Origin: Muribaculaceae bacterium | GTDB lineage: Bacteria > Bacteroidota > Bacteroidia > Bacteroidales > Muribaculaceae | Direction of reading: 5' to 3' | NCBI GenBank assembly: GCA_017619255.1 | Contig: JAFZSS010000047.1 | Span: 1-20,143, forward strand | DNA length: 20,143 nt | In this document: piece by piece, positions 4,971 to 13,213 of the stretch | Numbering within the stretch: position 1 is the stretch's first letter | Layout: each line of letters begins with the position of its first letter | The notes under the pieces: generated by a model | The model's input: the letters and a program-made list of their open reading frames with translations, nothing else | The model's database searches: none | Told to the model about the DNA's origin: nothing | Made by a program: the position numbers and the translations under genes

Positions 4971-7805
4971 TTACAGCCCAAGTTCTTTCTTGAGGAAACG
5001 AGCCGTGATGGATTTCTCGGATTGAGACACCTGCTCAGGGGTGCCACAAGCAACGACCTGTCCACCACCCCGTCCTCCCTCGGGACCCATATCGATGATG
5101 TAGTCGGCACACTTGATGACATCCATGTTGTGCTCGATAACGATGACCGTGTTGCCCTTGTCGACAAGACGATTGAGTACGCCAAGCAAAACCTTGATGT
5201 CCTCGAAATGTAGTCCGGTGGTGGGTTCGTCAAGGATATATACTGTTTTGCCAGTATCTTTCTTGGCCAACTCGCACGCAAGCTTCACCCGTTGGCACTC
5301 GCCGCCCGAGAGAGTGCTCGACGGCTGCCCCAGCTTGATGTACCCCAGGCCGACGTCCTGAAGCACCTTGATCTTGCGCAGAATTGACGGCACTGCATCA
5401 AAGAACTCCACGGCCTGGTTGATGGTCATGTCAAGTACATCGGCAATGGACTTGCCCTTGAATTTGACCTCCAGCGTCTCGCGGTTGTAGCGCTTGCCTC
5501 CACATTCCTGACAAGGAACGAGCACATCAGGCAGAAAATTCATCTCCACGGCCTTGTAGCCGTTACCGCCGCAGGCCTCGCAACGCCCCCCGCCCGTGTT
5601 GAACGAGAATCGGCCAGGCTTATAGGCGCGGATTTTAGACTCAGGCAGATTGACAAACAGGTTGCGGATATCTGTAAACACTCCAGTATAGGTCGCAGCA
5701 TTGGAGCGCGGCGTGCGGCCCAAGGGAGCCTGATCGACGGTGACAACTTTATCCACATGCTCAAGTCCCTGGACAGTGTCATAGGGCATGGGTGCCGTGA
5801 GGGAGCGATACAAGCGCTGGCTCAGAATGGGCTGTAAAGTAGCGTTAACCAATGTGGACTTGCCGCTGCCGCTCACCCCGGTGACACAGATGAAGGCTCC
5901 GAGCGGGAACACAGCATCTACACCCTTGAGATTATTTCCGCGACAGCCGGTCAACCGCAGGTACTTGCCGTTGCCCTGACGACGCTTCGCTGGCAACTCA
6001 ATGCCCCGGGTGCCGTTCAGGTAATCGGCAGTCAAGGTGTGCTGCTTGAGCAGTTGCTGCGGTGTGCCGGCAAACACGACATTACCGCCCTTGCGGCCCG
6101 CTAATGGTCCAATGTCAATTACATAATCGGCCTGAAGCATCATTTCCTTGTCATGTTCCACTACAAGAATGGTGTTGCCGTCGTCACGCAGCATCTTGAG
6201 CGAATCGATAAGACGCTGATTGTCACGCTGATGCAAACCAATGGACGGTTCGTCAAGAATATAGAGCACATTGACCAGGCGTGACCCGATCTGTGTTGCC
6301 AGCCTGATGCGCTGACTCTCGCCGCCCGAGAGCGATGCCGAGTTGCGGTTCAGTGACATGTAGTCCAGCCCCACCTCAAGCAGGAAATCTAACCTTGAGG
6401 CGATTTCCTTGACGATTTCGCGCGCGATTTCCCATTGGAGTGGCGTCACATGATTCTCCAGGTCTCCAATCCAGTCACGCAGCTCACTGATATCCATAGC
6501 GGCCAACTGGGCTATATTTTTTCCATGAAGCCTGAAATGCAACGCCTCACGATTCAGGCGAGCGCCGCCACACTCGGGGCAGACGGTGCGCGAGAAAAAC
6601 TGTCCCGCCCATTTCTGCGCCTGGCTGGTAGCCGTCTCGTCCTGCTGCATCTCGATGTACTTGACCAAGCCATCGAAAGTGAGGAAATAATTGCTGGTGC
6701 TCATCGTCTCGGTGCGCAAGTTCAGCCGCTCGTTGGTGCCGTTAAGGATGTCACTCAGGGCTTCCTCAGGCAACTCACACAGCGGAGTGTCAAGCGTGCA
6801 CCCGTATTTCTCACATATCGCCGAAATCTGCCAGAATATCTGCACATTTTTGTATTTGCCCAGCGGCAGAATTCCTCCTGCGCGAATGCTCAACGACATG
6901 TCAGGCATGATTTTTTCACGATCAATGAGGTTGACATAACCCAGGCCTTTGCAGCGTGGACATGCGCCCAAAGGCGAATTGAACGAGAAATTGTGCGGAG
7001 CCGGCTCCAGGTAAGAGAGTCCCGTGGCTGGATCCATCAAGGATCGGCTGTAATAGCCCACCTCGTCGGTCTCGGCATCAAGAACCATCAGTTGGCCGTT
7101 GCCTTGCTTGAAAGCCAGATCCACGGTATCGGCCAAGCGCTTGCCGTCTTTGTCAGAAACTTTAAGACGATCCACGACAAGTTCAACGCTGTGGTTAACA
7201 TATCGGTCAAGTTTCATGCCAAAGGTAATCTCTCTCAACACACCGTCCACGCGCACATTGATGTAGCCTTTCTTGCGCAGGTTCTCGAACAGGTCTTTAT
7301 AATGACCCTTACGGTTCTTGACCAGCGGGGCCAGAATATAAATCCTGTGGCCATGATATCGCTCAAGAATCAAGCTCAAAATCTTGTCGATGGTATATTT
7401 CACCATGCGCTCGCCCGACAAGTAGGAAAAAGCGTCGGCGGCTCGCGCATAAAGCAGGCGCAGATAGTCATACACCTCGGTCGTCGTGCCGACAGTGCTG
7501 CGCGGGTTGCGGTTCACGGTCTTCTGCCCTATCGAAATGACGGGGCACAGGCCGGATATTTTGTCCACATTGGGGCGTTCAAGCATCCCCATCATGTTAC
7601 GGGCATAGGAGGAAAAAGTCTCGAGGTAACGACGCTGGCCCTCGGCAAACACCGTGTCAAACGCCAGCGATGACTTGCCGCTACCGCTCAACCCCGTCAC
7701 TACGGTAAGTTTGTAGTGAGGGATTTCCACATCGATGTTCTTGAGGTTGTGCACTCTGGCACCCAACACCTCGACACACTCTATATCCTGTCCGTTAAAC
7801 TTCAT
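4971..7805 (-). CDS. uvrA: UvrA-family excinuclease ABC ATPase subunit (variant lacking half of zinc site 1)
   Basis: This is a 944-residue protein, close to the usual UvrA length, that should recognise DNA damage for UvrB/UvrC nucleotide excision repair. It has two ABC ATPase halves. The first has Walker A GLSGSGKSS (38-46) and signature LSGGESQRIRLATQIGS near 490, followed by ILDEPSIGLHQRD. The second has GVSGSGKSTLVNA near 640 and LSGGECQRVKL near 830, followed by ILDEPTTGLHFED. The C-terminal-half zinc module is intact (CEACGGNGYK, then CQECGGKRYN). In the first zinc site only CPRC before KGLGYV remains; where the partner CPxCG is expected the protein reads VGYYSRSLMDP. The CPxC often seen near residue 125 is also absent. 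This fits a Bacteroidetes UvrA paralogue, so a second, canonical uvrA may exist elsewhere. It starts 15 bp after the transglycosylase stop and is probably cotranscribed with it. Confidence 0.93.
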   Translation of the reverse strand: MKFNGQDIECVEVLGARVHNLKNIDVEIPHYKLTVVTGLSGSGKSSLAFDTVFAEGQRRYLETFSSYARNMMGMLERPNVDKISGLCPVISIGQKTVNRNPRSTVGTTTEVYDYLRLLYARAADAFSYLSGERMVKYTIDKILSLILERYHGHRIYILAPLVKNRKGHYKDLFENLRKKGYINVRVDGVLREITFGMKLDRYVNHSVELVVDRLKVSDKDGKRLADTVDLAFKQGNGQLMVLDAETDEVGYYSRSLMDPATGLSYLEPAPHNFSFNSPLGACPRCKGLGYVNLIDREKIMPDMSLSIRAGGILPLGKYKNVQIFWQISAICEKYGCTLDTPLCELPEEALSDILNGTNERLNLRTETMSTSNYFLTFDGLVKYIEMQQDETATSQAQKWAGQFFSRTVCPECGGARLNREALHFRLHGKNIAQLAAMDISELRDWIGDLENHVTPLQWEIAREIVKEIASRLDFLLEVGLDYMSLNRNSASLSGGESQRIRLATQIGSRLVNVLYILDEPSIGLHQRDNQRLIDSLKMLRDDGNTILVVEHDKEMMLQADYVIDIGPLAGRKGGNVVFAGTPQQLLKQHTLTADYLNGTRGIELPAKRRQGNGKYLRLTGCRGNNLKGVDAVFPLGAFICVTGVSGSGKSTLVNATLQPILSQRLYRSLTAPMPYDTVQGLEHVDKVVTVDQAPLGRTPRSNAATYTGVFTDIRNLFVNLPESKIRAYKPGRFSFNTGGGRCEACGGNGYKAVEMNFLPDVLVPCQECGGKRYNRETLEVKFKGKSIADVLDMTINQAVEFFDAVPSILRKIKVLQDVGLGYIKLGQPSSTLSGGECQRVKLACELAKKDTGKTVYILDEPTTGLHFEDIKVLLGVLNRLVDKGNTVIVIEHNMDVIKCADYIIDMGPEGGRGGGQVVACGTPEQVSQSEKSITARFLKKELGL

Positions 7806-7820
7806 TTTTGACTTTAGACA

Positions 7821-8792
7821 TTAGTCGATGACCCACTCCTTGTTATAGACGCTAAAACTGCGCTTGCTGCGATAAAGGTCCGACGACTTGGGGATGCGCA
7901 CTTTGTAGGTCTTGCCGGCGGCATTGGTCAGCTTTGTGGAACGAATCCACGGGTTCGCTTCACGCAACTGGGCATAGGTGATGCCCTTGCCCTTGGCCCA
8001 ATCTACCCAACTGGCGATGGACCCGGTGACATCTACCATAGTATAAGACACTGGCTGCCACAGGTTTTTGCGGGAGAAGCGGTAGCCATAACGCTTGGGG
8101 TTCTCCATCAGCAGTTTGTAGGCGATGATGCGGAAGATATAACGCGAGGTTTCCTGCACCAGATACAGGTCAAACGAGTTATCCACCTTCTGCTTCGTCA
8201 ACTCAGTTGTCAAGCGTTGCATGCCGGCATTGTAGCTGGCAGCGACAGTGGGCCAATGGCCATATTTCTTATAGGCCGCCTTCAGATATTTGCAGGCGGC
8301 AACAGTCGATTTCTCGGGGTCAAAGCGCTCGTCCACCTCATCGCTCACCTCCAGGCCGTAGTCACGAGCCGTGCCGGCCAGCAATTGCCACATGCCGGCA
8401 GCCTTGGCACTGGAATAGGCGTTGTAGTCCAGCGAACTCTCTGTCACAGCGAGATAAAGAAAGTCCAGAGGCACACCCTGCTCCTTAAGTATCTTGGACA
8501 AGGCCGGGAAATAGCGGTTGGCGCGCTTGAAACACAACTCACTTGTGGTCTGACCGTAGATGACGCCAGTCAACTCCCGGTCCAGACGCTCGGCCATGTC
8601 CAGGCGGTCGAAACTCACCTTCTCGCCAGCAAAGGTCACACTCATGGGGATGTCAGGGCTGGCAGTCATACTGAAGACGGGCGACGAGGCCCCCTTGTTT
8701 GCGGTGGTCTTGCTTGAACCCGACTTGGTTTGAGCCTGCACTGTTGTGGCCACCGCCATCAGCATCACAGCCGCCAATATGTATTTCTTCAT
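7821..8792 (-). CDS. Secreted lytic transglycosylase (MltD/SLT-like)
   Basis: This is a 323-residue exported murein hydrolase that should cleave the MurNAc-GlcNAc bond to give 1,6-anhydro ends. The N-terminus MKKYILAAVMLMAVATTVQA is a signal peptide with likely cleavage after residue 20. The SLT/lysozyme-like domain spans about 85-200: LDFLYLAVTESSLDYNA carries the candidate catalytic Glu118, followed by SSAKAAGMWQLLAGTARDYG, the family's VDERFDPEKSTVAACKYL and the ASYNAG motif. The C-terminal part ends in a LysM-like stretch (TYAQLREANPWI, then TYKVRIP), possibly a degenerate cell-wall binding module. It lies immediately upstream of uvrA; a functional link between the two is not evident. No clear TAnnTTTG promoter was found in the 70 bp before it. 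Confidence 0.9.
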   Translation of the reverse strand: MKKYILAAVMLMAVATTVQAQTKSGSSKTTANKGASSPVFSMTASPDIPMSVTFAGEKVSFDRLDMAERLDRELTGVIYGQTTSELCFKRANRYFPALSKILKEQGVPLDFLYLAVTESSLDYNAYSSAKAAGMWQLLAGTARDYGLEVSDEVDERFDPEKSTVAACKYLKAAYKKYGHWPTVAASYNAGMQRLTTELTKQKVDNSFDLYLVQETSRYIFRIIAYKLLMENPKRYGYRFSRKNLWQPVSYTMVDVTGSIASWVDWAKGKGITYAQLREANPWIRSTKLTNAAGKTYKVRIPKSSDLYRSKRSFSVYNKEWVID

Positions 8793-8839
8793 TGATGTAG
8801 CCTTATTCTATCGTTGATGAACATATCTTTAATCCACAA

Positions 8840-8859
8840 ATTGCGGCATCAGCCGCAAT
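8840..8859 (-). terminator. Hairpin between sorting-domain gene and transglycosylase
   Basis: Perfect 8-bp stem ATTGCGGC/GCCGCAAT with a 4-nt loop, 6 bp past the stop of the upstream minus-strand gene. The following T-run is weak (TTTGTGG), so partial readthrough into the transglycosylase is likely. Confidence 0.6.
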
Positions 8860-8864
8860 CCGTA

Positions 8865-10217
8865 TCAATATCCTCCAGTGCCTGCAGCACCGTTACCCGA
8901 AGTTCCGCTAGCGCCTTTCTTATAACGCAGGATAGTGATATCACCGCGTTTCTTGTATTTCACGCCATCACTGCCAAGCGCCGTCACCACATAATAATAT
9001 ACGCCAGTGTCGACGAGTTTGCCACGATAAGTGCCGTCCCATCCACTGCCAGGGTCGGTGAATTCGCACACGAGGTTGCCCCAGCGGTTGAAAATCCAGC
9101 AATGGAACTCGACCAGCGACTTGTAGGAAACCTTCCATACATCATTCACGCCCTCGGTGGAGCCGGGAGAAAAGATATTGGGGCAAACCAGTTCGCTCTC
9201 GCTCACAGATATCATATAGGTGTCACTGTAAGCTTCACACGAGCCTGCGGCATTAGCAACAACATAGCGCATGTAATAAGTTCCAGCATCATTGAAGGTG
9301 TAGTCCACCTCGTCCTGGTTATATTGCAAAATCACATTCTCAAAGTCAGGGTCGGTGGCCATTTCCCACACGCGATAGACCACTGCATCGGTCGGGTAAC
9401 CGGTAAAAGTAATGTGAACCGGCGCCGAGCCGCCCAAACCGCTGTCCAGGCCCTTCTCGTTGTCGTTGCCGCGGTCTTCCTGCACAATGCTGACGCCACA
9501 ACCCACCGCCTGGGTGGTAAAATACTGGCCCTCAACGGCTTCGCCAAGTCCCCATTCTTCCAGGAAACGGTCACCCGATAGCAAGAACTCGGTATTGCAC
9601 AATGGGGGAGCAATCTCAACACCCTGGTCAAGGGCCGCGAAACTTTCCACCACTGGCACTTCCTGCCAATGGGTTGAGTCATCCCACTCGAGTGTGTTAT
9701 AGGAGAGTTTAATCTCACGGTCGAGCACCTGACGGTGGCCGTGAACACTATAATAAGGTATCGCGTCGGCGTGGCCGTCAATATTAAACGAAATCAGACT
9801 GCAAGGCAACTCGCTATTATAGAACATATCATTGAGTTCCATGTAGTAGTCAGCATAATTCACTACCCAAAAGTAGTAAGGAGTGGTGCCCTCCACGATT
9901 TCGTAGCCCCTATTAGGCAACACCTGCTCGAGGGTTGTGACCGAGCCGGTATGTGTGATGGCGGTGATCTCCTCGATGTCCTCGCCGCCGTGTGACTCAA
10001 AAGTGTACCAGGTCACCGCCTCATCGGTGGTGGCAGTGTAGGTCATCCCCACCCCTTGGGTATCAAAGACCACATAAAGCATGTCCAGGCCGGTGGTGCT
10101 CTTATCTGGCGTCACCTCAATGACATGATGTTCTCCCACCCCGGTAAACGACACCTGACCGCTCGCCGACAACAAAGCCAGCGCGACGGCCATGAGCATT
10201 ATCATTCTTTTGTTCAT
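8865..10217 (-). CDS. Secreted protein with type IX secretion type B sorting domain (gliding motility-associated C-terminal domain)
   Basis: This is a 450-residue exported protein of unknown specific function. MNKRMIMLMAVALALLSASG is a signal peptide. The middle has no recognised enzyme motifs. A PKD-like beta segment precedes the C-terminal domain (HITFTGYPTDAVVYRVWEM, then NDAGTYYMRYVVANAAGSC). Residues about 345-430 match the CHU_C/TIGR04131 type B sorting domain: CPNIFSPGSTEGVNDVW, then FHCWIFNRWGNLV, WDGTYRGKLVDTGVYYYVV and KKRGDITILR. Such domains route proteins through the type IX secretion system to the cell surface. Unusually, a Gly/Ser/Ala tail of about 19 residues follows ITILR, where these proteins normally end. 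A GTG at 10226 could extend the start by three codons; ATG 10217 is preferred. Confidence 0.88.
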   Translation of the reverse strand: MNKRMIMLMAVALALLSASGQVSFTGVGEHHVIEVTPDKSTTGLDMLYVVFDTQGVGMTYTATTDEAVTWYTFESHGGEDIEEITAITHTGSVTTLEQVLPNRGYEIVEGTTPYYFWVVNYADYYMELNDMFYNSELPCSLISFNIDGHADAIPYYSVHGHRQVLDREIKLSYNTLEWDDSTHWQEVPVVESFAALDQGVEIAPPLCNTEFLLSGDRFLEEWGLGEAVEGQYFTTQAVGCGVSIVQEDRGNDNEKGLDSGLGGSAPVHITFTGYPTDAVVYRVWEMATDPDFENVILQYNQDEVDYTFNDAGTYYMRYVVANAAGSCEAYSDTYMISVSESELVCPNIFSPGSTEGVNDVWKVSYKSLVEFHCWIFNRWGNLVCEFTDPGSGWDGTYRGKLVDTGVYYYVVTALGSDGVKYKKRGDITILRYKKGASGTSGNGAAGTGGY

Positions 10218-10390
10218 AGTGCGCACTTGATATCTGTTTTATATGATATATAACGAGAACACCTCGCCGCTTATTGCCATAGCCGACCACACTTTTTTAG
10301 GACATCAAGAAAACAGCCTCAATACCCAACGACTGAAATCCCATCATAAGGAAATGCCTCTTTTTCCCAAACAAAAAATGACACCGTGAG

Positions 10391-10421
10391 TTGGTCATGT
10401 CAGGGGAATGAGTTAACTTTG
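10391..10421 (+). promoter_or_regulatory. Distal promoter (P1) of the cysteine-rich protein gene
   Basis: TTG (10391-10393), a 20-bp spacer, then TAACTTTG (10414-10421). It predicts a leader of about 113 nt that would begin with the small hairpin CTTCG-GT-CGAAG. Confidence 0.55.
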
Positions 10422-10456
10422 ACCTTCGGTCGAAGATAGGCTGCGCCATGACATAA

Positions 10457-10479
10457 AAAATGAAAAACTTTTTCATTTT
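10457..10479. repeat. Perfect 23-bp palindrome next to promoter P2
   Basis: Arms AAAATGAAAAA (10457-10467) and TTTTTCATTTT (10469-10479) are exact complements around one C. The right arm overlaps the -33 TTTG of P2, as expected for a repressor or activator site; it would also be a hairpin in RNA from P1. Confidence 0.6.
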
Positions 10480-10507
10480 GTTCTGTCCATGGCTTGCACT
10501 ATCTTTG
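10477..10507 (+). promoter_or_regulatory. Proximal promoter (P2) of the cysteine-rich protein gene
   Basis: TTTG (10477-10480), a 19-bp spacer, then the perfect -7 box TATCTTTG (10500-10507). The predicted leader is about 27 nt. Confidence 0.75.
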
Positions 10508-10540
10508 CAAGGAGAAAACCACATTAATTATATATAAATC

Positions 10541-10942
10541 ATGGAACATGACGAAATGATGAACGGCATGCCGCGCAGCGAGCGCGCCGTGATGTATAAA
10601 CGAAGCTTTAACTGCTGTCAGTCCGTACTGTTAGCCTATGCTCCAGAACTGGGTTTGCCCGAAGAAAAACTACTGGCAATGGGTGCCTGTTTCGGTAGCG
10701 GCATGGGCAGCATGGACGAGACCTGCGGTGCCCTGTGCGGTGCGCAAATAGCGCAGGGGTTGCTCAAATTTGACAATCGGCGCATGAACCCCCAGGCCAG
10801 CCGGTTAAGGGCCGAGTTTGAACAGCGTTGCGGTGCCACGCGCTGCAAGGATCTCAAGGGTGTGGGCACCGACCATGGCGTGCTGTGCTCGTGTGAGGAC
10901 TGCGTGCGCCATGCAGTGAAAATATTGGAAGAGTTGCTTTGA
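10541..10942 (+). CDS. C_GCAxxG_C_C family cysteine-rich (putative redox) protein
   Basis: This is a 133-residue cytoplasmic protein of the C_GCAxxG_C_C family, thought to be redox-active through its conserved cysteines; no reaction is established. The family pattern is clear: an N-terminal Cys pair in FNCCQSVLLAYAPELGL (Cys25-Cys26), the glycine-rich GACFGSGMG, then ETCGALCGAQIAQGLL, and a C-terminal cluster RCGATRCKDL...CSCEDC. In many members the glycine segment reads GFGGGMG; here it carries an extra Cys. It starts at ATG 10541; Met6 and Met7 are alternatives. Two promoters and a palindrome lie upstream, so its expression is probably controlled. It is followed after 185 bp by the mre operon, which has its own candidate promoter. 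Confidence 0.88.
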   Translation: MEHDEMMNGMPRSERAVMYKRSFNCCQSVLLAYAPELGLPEEKLLAMGACFGSGMGSMDETCGALCGAQIAQGLLKFDNRRMNPQASRLRAEFEQRCGATRCKDLKGVGTDHGVLCSCEDCVRHAVKILEELL

Positions 10943-11127
10943 GAACTCCGAGGGCTCAGTAGTATTGAAGGTCTCGGGGTGCCATACTACCAACGACGAT
11001 ATTTTTTCATTTTTAATTAGGAAATCATTGCGGCTATTTGGTGATTTTTAAGTATTTTTGCAATCCGATTAAAGAGGGAATATTATTAAGCATTTATAAC
11101 TAACTATCAAACATACAGATAACAATC
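10943..11127 (+). other. Spacer before mreB with alternative RNA pairings
   Basis: ACTCCGAG (10945-10952) can pair with CTCGGGGT (10973-10980, one G-U). GTAGTAT (10959-10965) can pair with ATACTAC (10984-10990). The two helices cross. A T-rich stretch (11001-11014) follows, so one helix might act as a terminator for the preceding gene. Confidence 0.35.
11028..11060 (+). promoter_or_regulatory. Candidate promoter of the mre operon
   Basis: A perfect -7 box TATTTTTG (11053-11060) lies 22 bp after TTG (11028-11030), slightly long spacing. The predicted leader to mreB is about 61 nt. Confidence 0.5.
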
Positions 11128-12150
11128 ATGGGATGGTTTTCATTCACTCAAGAAATTGCTGTCGATTTAGGAACAGCCAACACCATTATCATCCATAATG
11201 ACCGAATCGTCATCGACGAGCCTTCGGTTGTCGCTCTTGATTCCAAGACCAACAAGCCTATCGCTGTGGGTGAGCGTGCTCGTGAGATGCACGGCAAAGC
11301 CCACGAGGGCATTCGCACCGTGCGCCCGTTGAGCGATGGTGTCATCGCCGACTTCAACGCCGCCGAGCACATGATCCGCGGCATGATCAAGAAAGTGAGC
11401 GCCAAGAATCACTGGTTCTCTCCCTCGCTGCGCATGGTCATTTGTGTTCCCTCGGGTTCTACCGAGGTTGAGATTCGCGCCGTCCGCGACTCAAGTGAGC
11501 ATGCCGGCGGGCGTGATGTTTATATGATTTATGAGCCCATGGCTGCTGCGCTGGGTATCGGCCTGGATGTACTTGCTCCCGAGGGCAACATGATTGTTGA
11601 CATCGGTGGCGGAACGACTGAGATCGCCGTCATCTCGCTGGGTGGCATCGTGAGCAACAAGAGCATCCGCACCGCTGGTGACGACCTTACCGAGGACATT
11701 CAGGAGCACATGCGTCGTGCCCACAATGTGCGCGTGGGTGAGCGCACTGCCGAGGCCATCAAGATCAATGTCGGCTCGGCACTCACCGACTTGGGACCCG
11801 ATGCCCCCGAGGATTTCATCATCCACGGCCCCAACCAGGTCAACTCTCTGCCTCTTGAGGTGCCCGTGACCTATCAGGAGGTGTGCCACTGCATCGAGAA
11901 GTCCATTTCCAAGATTGAGGCCGCTGTCCTCAGCGCCCTGGAGCAGACACCTCCCGAGTTGTATCAAGACATCGTCCACAACGGTATCTTCCTGACCGGT
12001 GGTGGCGCGTTGCTGCGCGGACTGGACCGACGCTTGACCGACAAGATCGGCATCGAGTTCCATGTCGCCGAGGATCCCCTGCACGCCGTGGCCAAGGGTA
12101 CCGGCATCGCCCTGAAGAACATTAAACACTTCAAGTTCCTCATGCGCTGA
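11128..12150 (+). CDS. mreB: Rod shape-determining protein MreB (bacterial actin)
   Basis: This is a 340-residue actin-fold ATPase, the normal MreB length. It forms filaments under the inner membrane that position the elongation machinery. Phosphate loop 1 is VDLGTANT (12-19), phosphate loop 2 is DIGGGTTEIAVISLGG from Asp158, and the adenosine motif LTGGGALLRGLD lies near 290. The N-terminus MGWFSFTQE could contribute to membrane association, as in other MreBs. It is first in the mreBCD-mrdA-rodA cluster, 28 bp before mreC, and has a candidate promoter about 70 bp upstream. Codon use is that of a well-expressed housekeeping gene compared with the accessory genes at 17-19 kb. No anomalies are seen. 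Confidence 0.97.
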   Translation: MGWFSFTQEIAVDLGTANTIIIHNDRIVIDEPSVVALDSKTNKPIAVGERAREMHGKAHEGIRTVRPLSDGVIADFNAAEHMIRGMIKKVSAKNHWFSPSLRMVICVPSGSTEVEIRAVRDSSEHAGGRDVYMIYEPMAAALGIGLDVLAPEGNMIVDIGGGTTEIAVISLGGIVSNKSIRTAGDDLTEDIQEHMRRAHNVRVGERTAEAIKINVGSALTDLGPDAPEDFIIHGPNQVNSLPLEVPVTYQEVCHCIEKSISKIEAAVLSALEQTPPELYQDIVHNGIFLTGGGALLRGLDRRLTDKIGIEFHVAEDPLHAVAKGTGIALKNIKHFKFLMR

Positions 12151-12178
12151 TTTTAGCGCTTGATAGCTGCCGGGCACG

Positions 12179-13213
12179 ATGAACAATCTGCTCAACTTTT
12201 TCGTCAAACACAGTGCGTGGTTCATTTTCGCAATCTATGTGATATTGAGCCTCGTACTGCTGTTTAGGGATAACCCTTACCAGCAGAGTGTTTATCTGAC
12301 CTCGGCCAACTCGGTGAGCGCAACGGTGTATAAGGCATTCAACAGCATCACATCCTATTTTCACCTGAAGGACATCAATGAGAGCCTGCAAGAGCGCAAC
12401 GCCGTTCTGGAGATGGAACTGATTGAGTTGCGCAACAAGATGAACGACATGAATCTGCAGCATCCCGACTCTCTCAACCAGCCGGCACTGCGGCAGTACA
12501 CATTTGTCATGGCAAATGTCATCAGCAACAGCATCTCGCAGCCCAACAACTACATCACCATCGACCGCGGCTTCATCGAGGGTGTGAAACCCGAGATGGG
12601 CGTCATCGACCAGAATGGTGTCGTAGGAATTGTCAATGTGGCAGGCCCTCACGCCGCCCGTGTCATCTCGCTGTTGAATCCTCATATAAGGCTCTCATGT
12701 AAACTCAAGAAGAACAATTTCTTCGGCAGCCTGGTATGGGATGGCAAGAGTCCCCGGTATGCTGTGCTTGAAGAATTGCCCAAACATGTCAAGTACAATA
12801 AGGGAGACACCGTAGTCACCAGTGGCTACTCGGCCGTCTTCCCCGAGGGCATCATCGTGGGTGTTGTCGAGGGGTTGGCTGGAGGTACTACCGACAGTTT
12901 CTTGTCGCTGCGCGTCAGGCTGACCACCAACTTCAGCCAGTTGAGCAGCGTACGCGTCATCACCAACAGTATGCAGGAGCAGATTGACGCCCTGCGCCGT
13001 GCCGAACAGGGCATTGACACCGCAGCCAACATCCAGACCCGTCCTGAGCTCAAGCCTGAGATTGTTGATGTTGTCCCCGGAGAACAACCCAAGTCCACAA
13101 AGACGAAAAAGCCGGCAAAAGAGGAACCCGCCAAAGAACCCGTGCAGTCTGTCCAACCCGCCCAACCAGTCCAACCCGTTGAACCAGAGAATACAGGAGA
13201 AGACCAGCCATGA
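12179..13213 (+). CDS. mreC: Rod shape-determining protein MreC
   Basis: This is a 344-residue bitopic periplasmic scaffold that bridges MreB filaments and the RodA-PBP2 synthase and activates PBP2. A single membrane segment (AWFIFAIYVILSLVLLF, about residues 12-28) is followed by a coiled-coil stretch (INESLQERNAVLEMELIELR). The two beta-barrel domains include the conserved FIEGVKPEMGVIDQNGVVG and YNKGDTVVTSGYSAVFPEGI. From about residue 285 a Lys/Pro-rich tail of roughly 55 residues follows, ending in repeats of QP(V/A) type; it is not part of the MreC fold and is probably disordered. The last 4 bp overlap the mreD start (ATGA), typical of translational coupling. Confidence 0.94.
   Translation: MNNLLNFFVKHSAWFIFAIYVILSLVLLFRDNPYQQSVYLTSANSVSATVYKAFNSITSYFHLKDINESLQERNAVLEMELIELRNKMNDMNLQHPDSLNQPALRQYTFVMANVISNSISQPNNYITIDRGFIEGVKPEMGVIDQNGVVGIVNVAGPHAARVISLLNPHIRLSCKLKKNNFFGSLVWDGKSPRYAVLEELPKHVKYNKGDTVVTSGYSAVFPEGIIVGVVEGLAGGTTDSFLSLRVRLTTNFSQLSSVRVITNSMQEQIDALRRAEQGIDTAANIQTRPELKPEIVDVVPGEQPKSTKTKKPAKEEPAKEPVQSVQPAQPVQPVEPENTGEDQP

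Larger units (their letters stand above)
10218..10540. other. Regulatory spacer between divergent genes
   Basis: No gene is seen in this 323-bp gap. Its right half holds two promoters and a perfect palindrome for the plus-strand gene. No TAnnTTTG box was found for the minus-strand sorting-domain gene, whose upstream sequence is an AT-rich stretch near 10232-10252. Confidence 0.6.

Noticed and set aside
6435..7673. Long open frame (412 codons) on the plus strand
   Set aside because: It lies wholly antisense to uvrA, whose family motifs are unmistakable. The translation shows no domain and arises from uvrA codon bias.
8814..9581. 255-codon plus-strand open frame
   Set aside because: Antisense to the type IX sorting-domain gene and covers its terminator; no family features.
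10945..10990. H-type pseudoknot
   Set aside because: The last linker is only 3 nt and would have to cross an 8-bp helix, so simultaneous formation is unlikely; kept only as alternative pairings.
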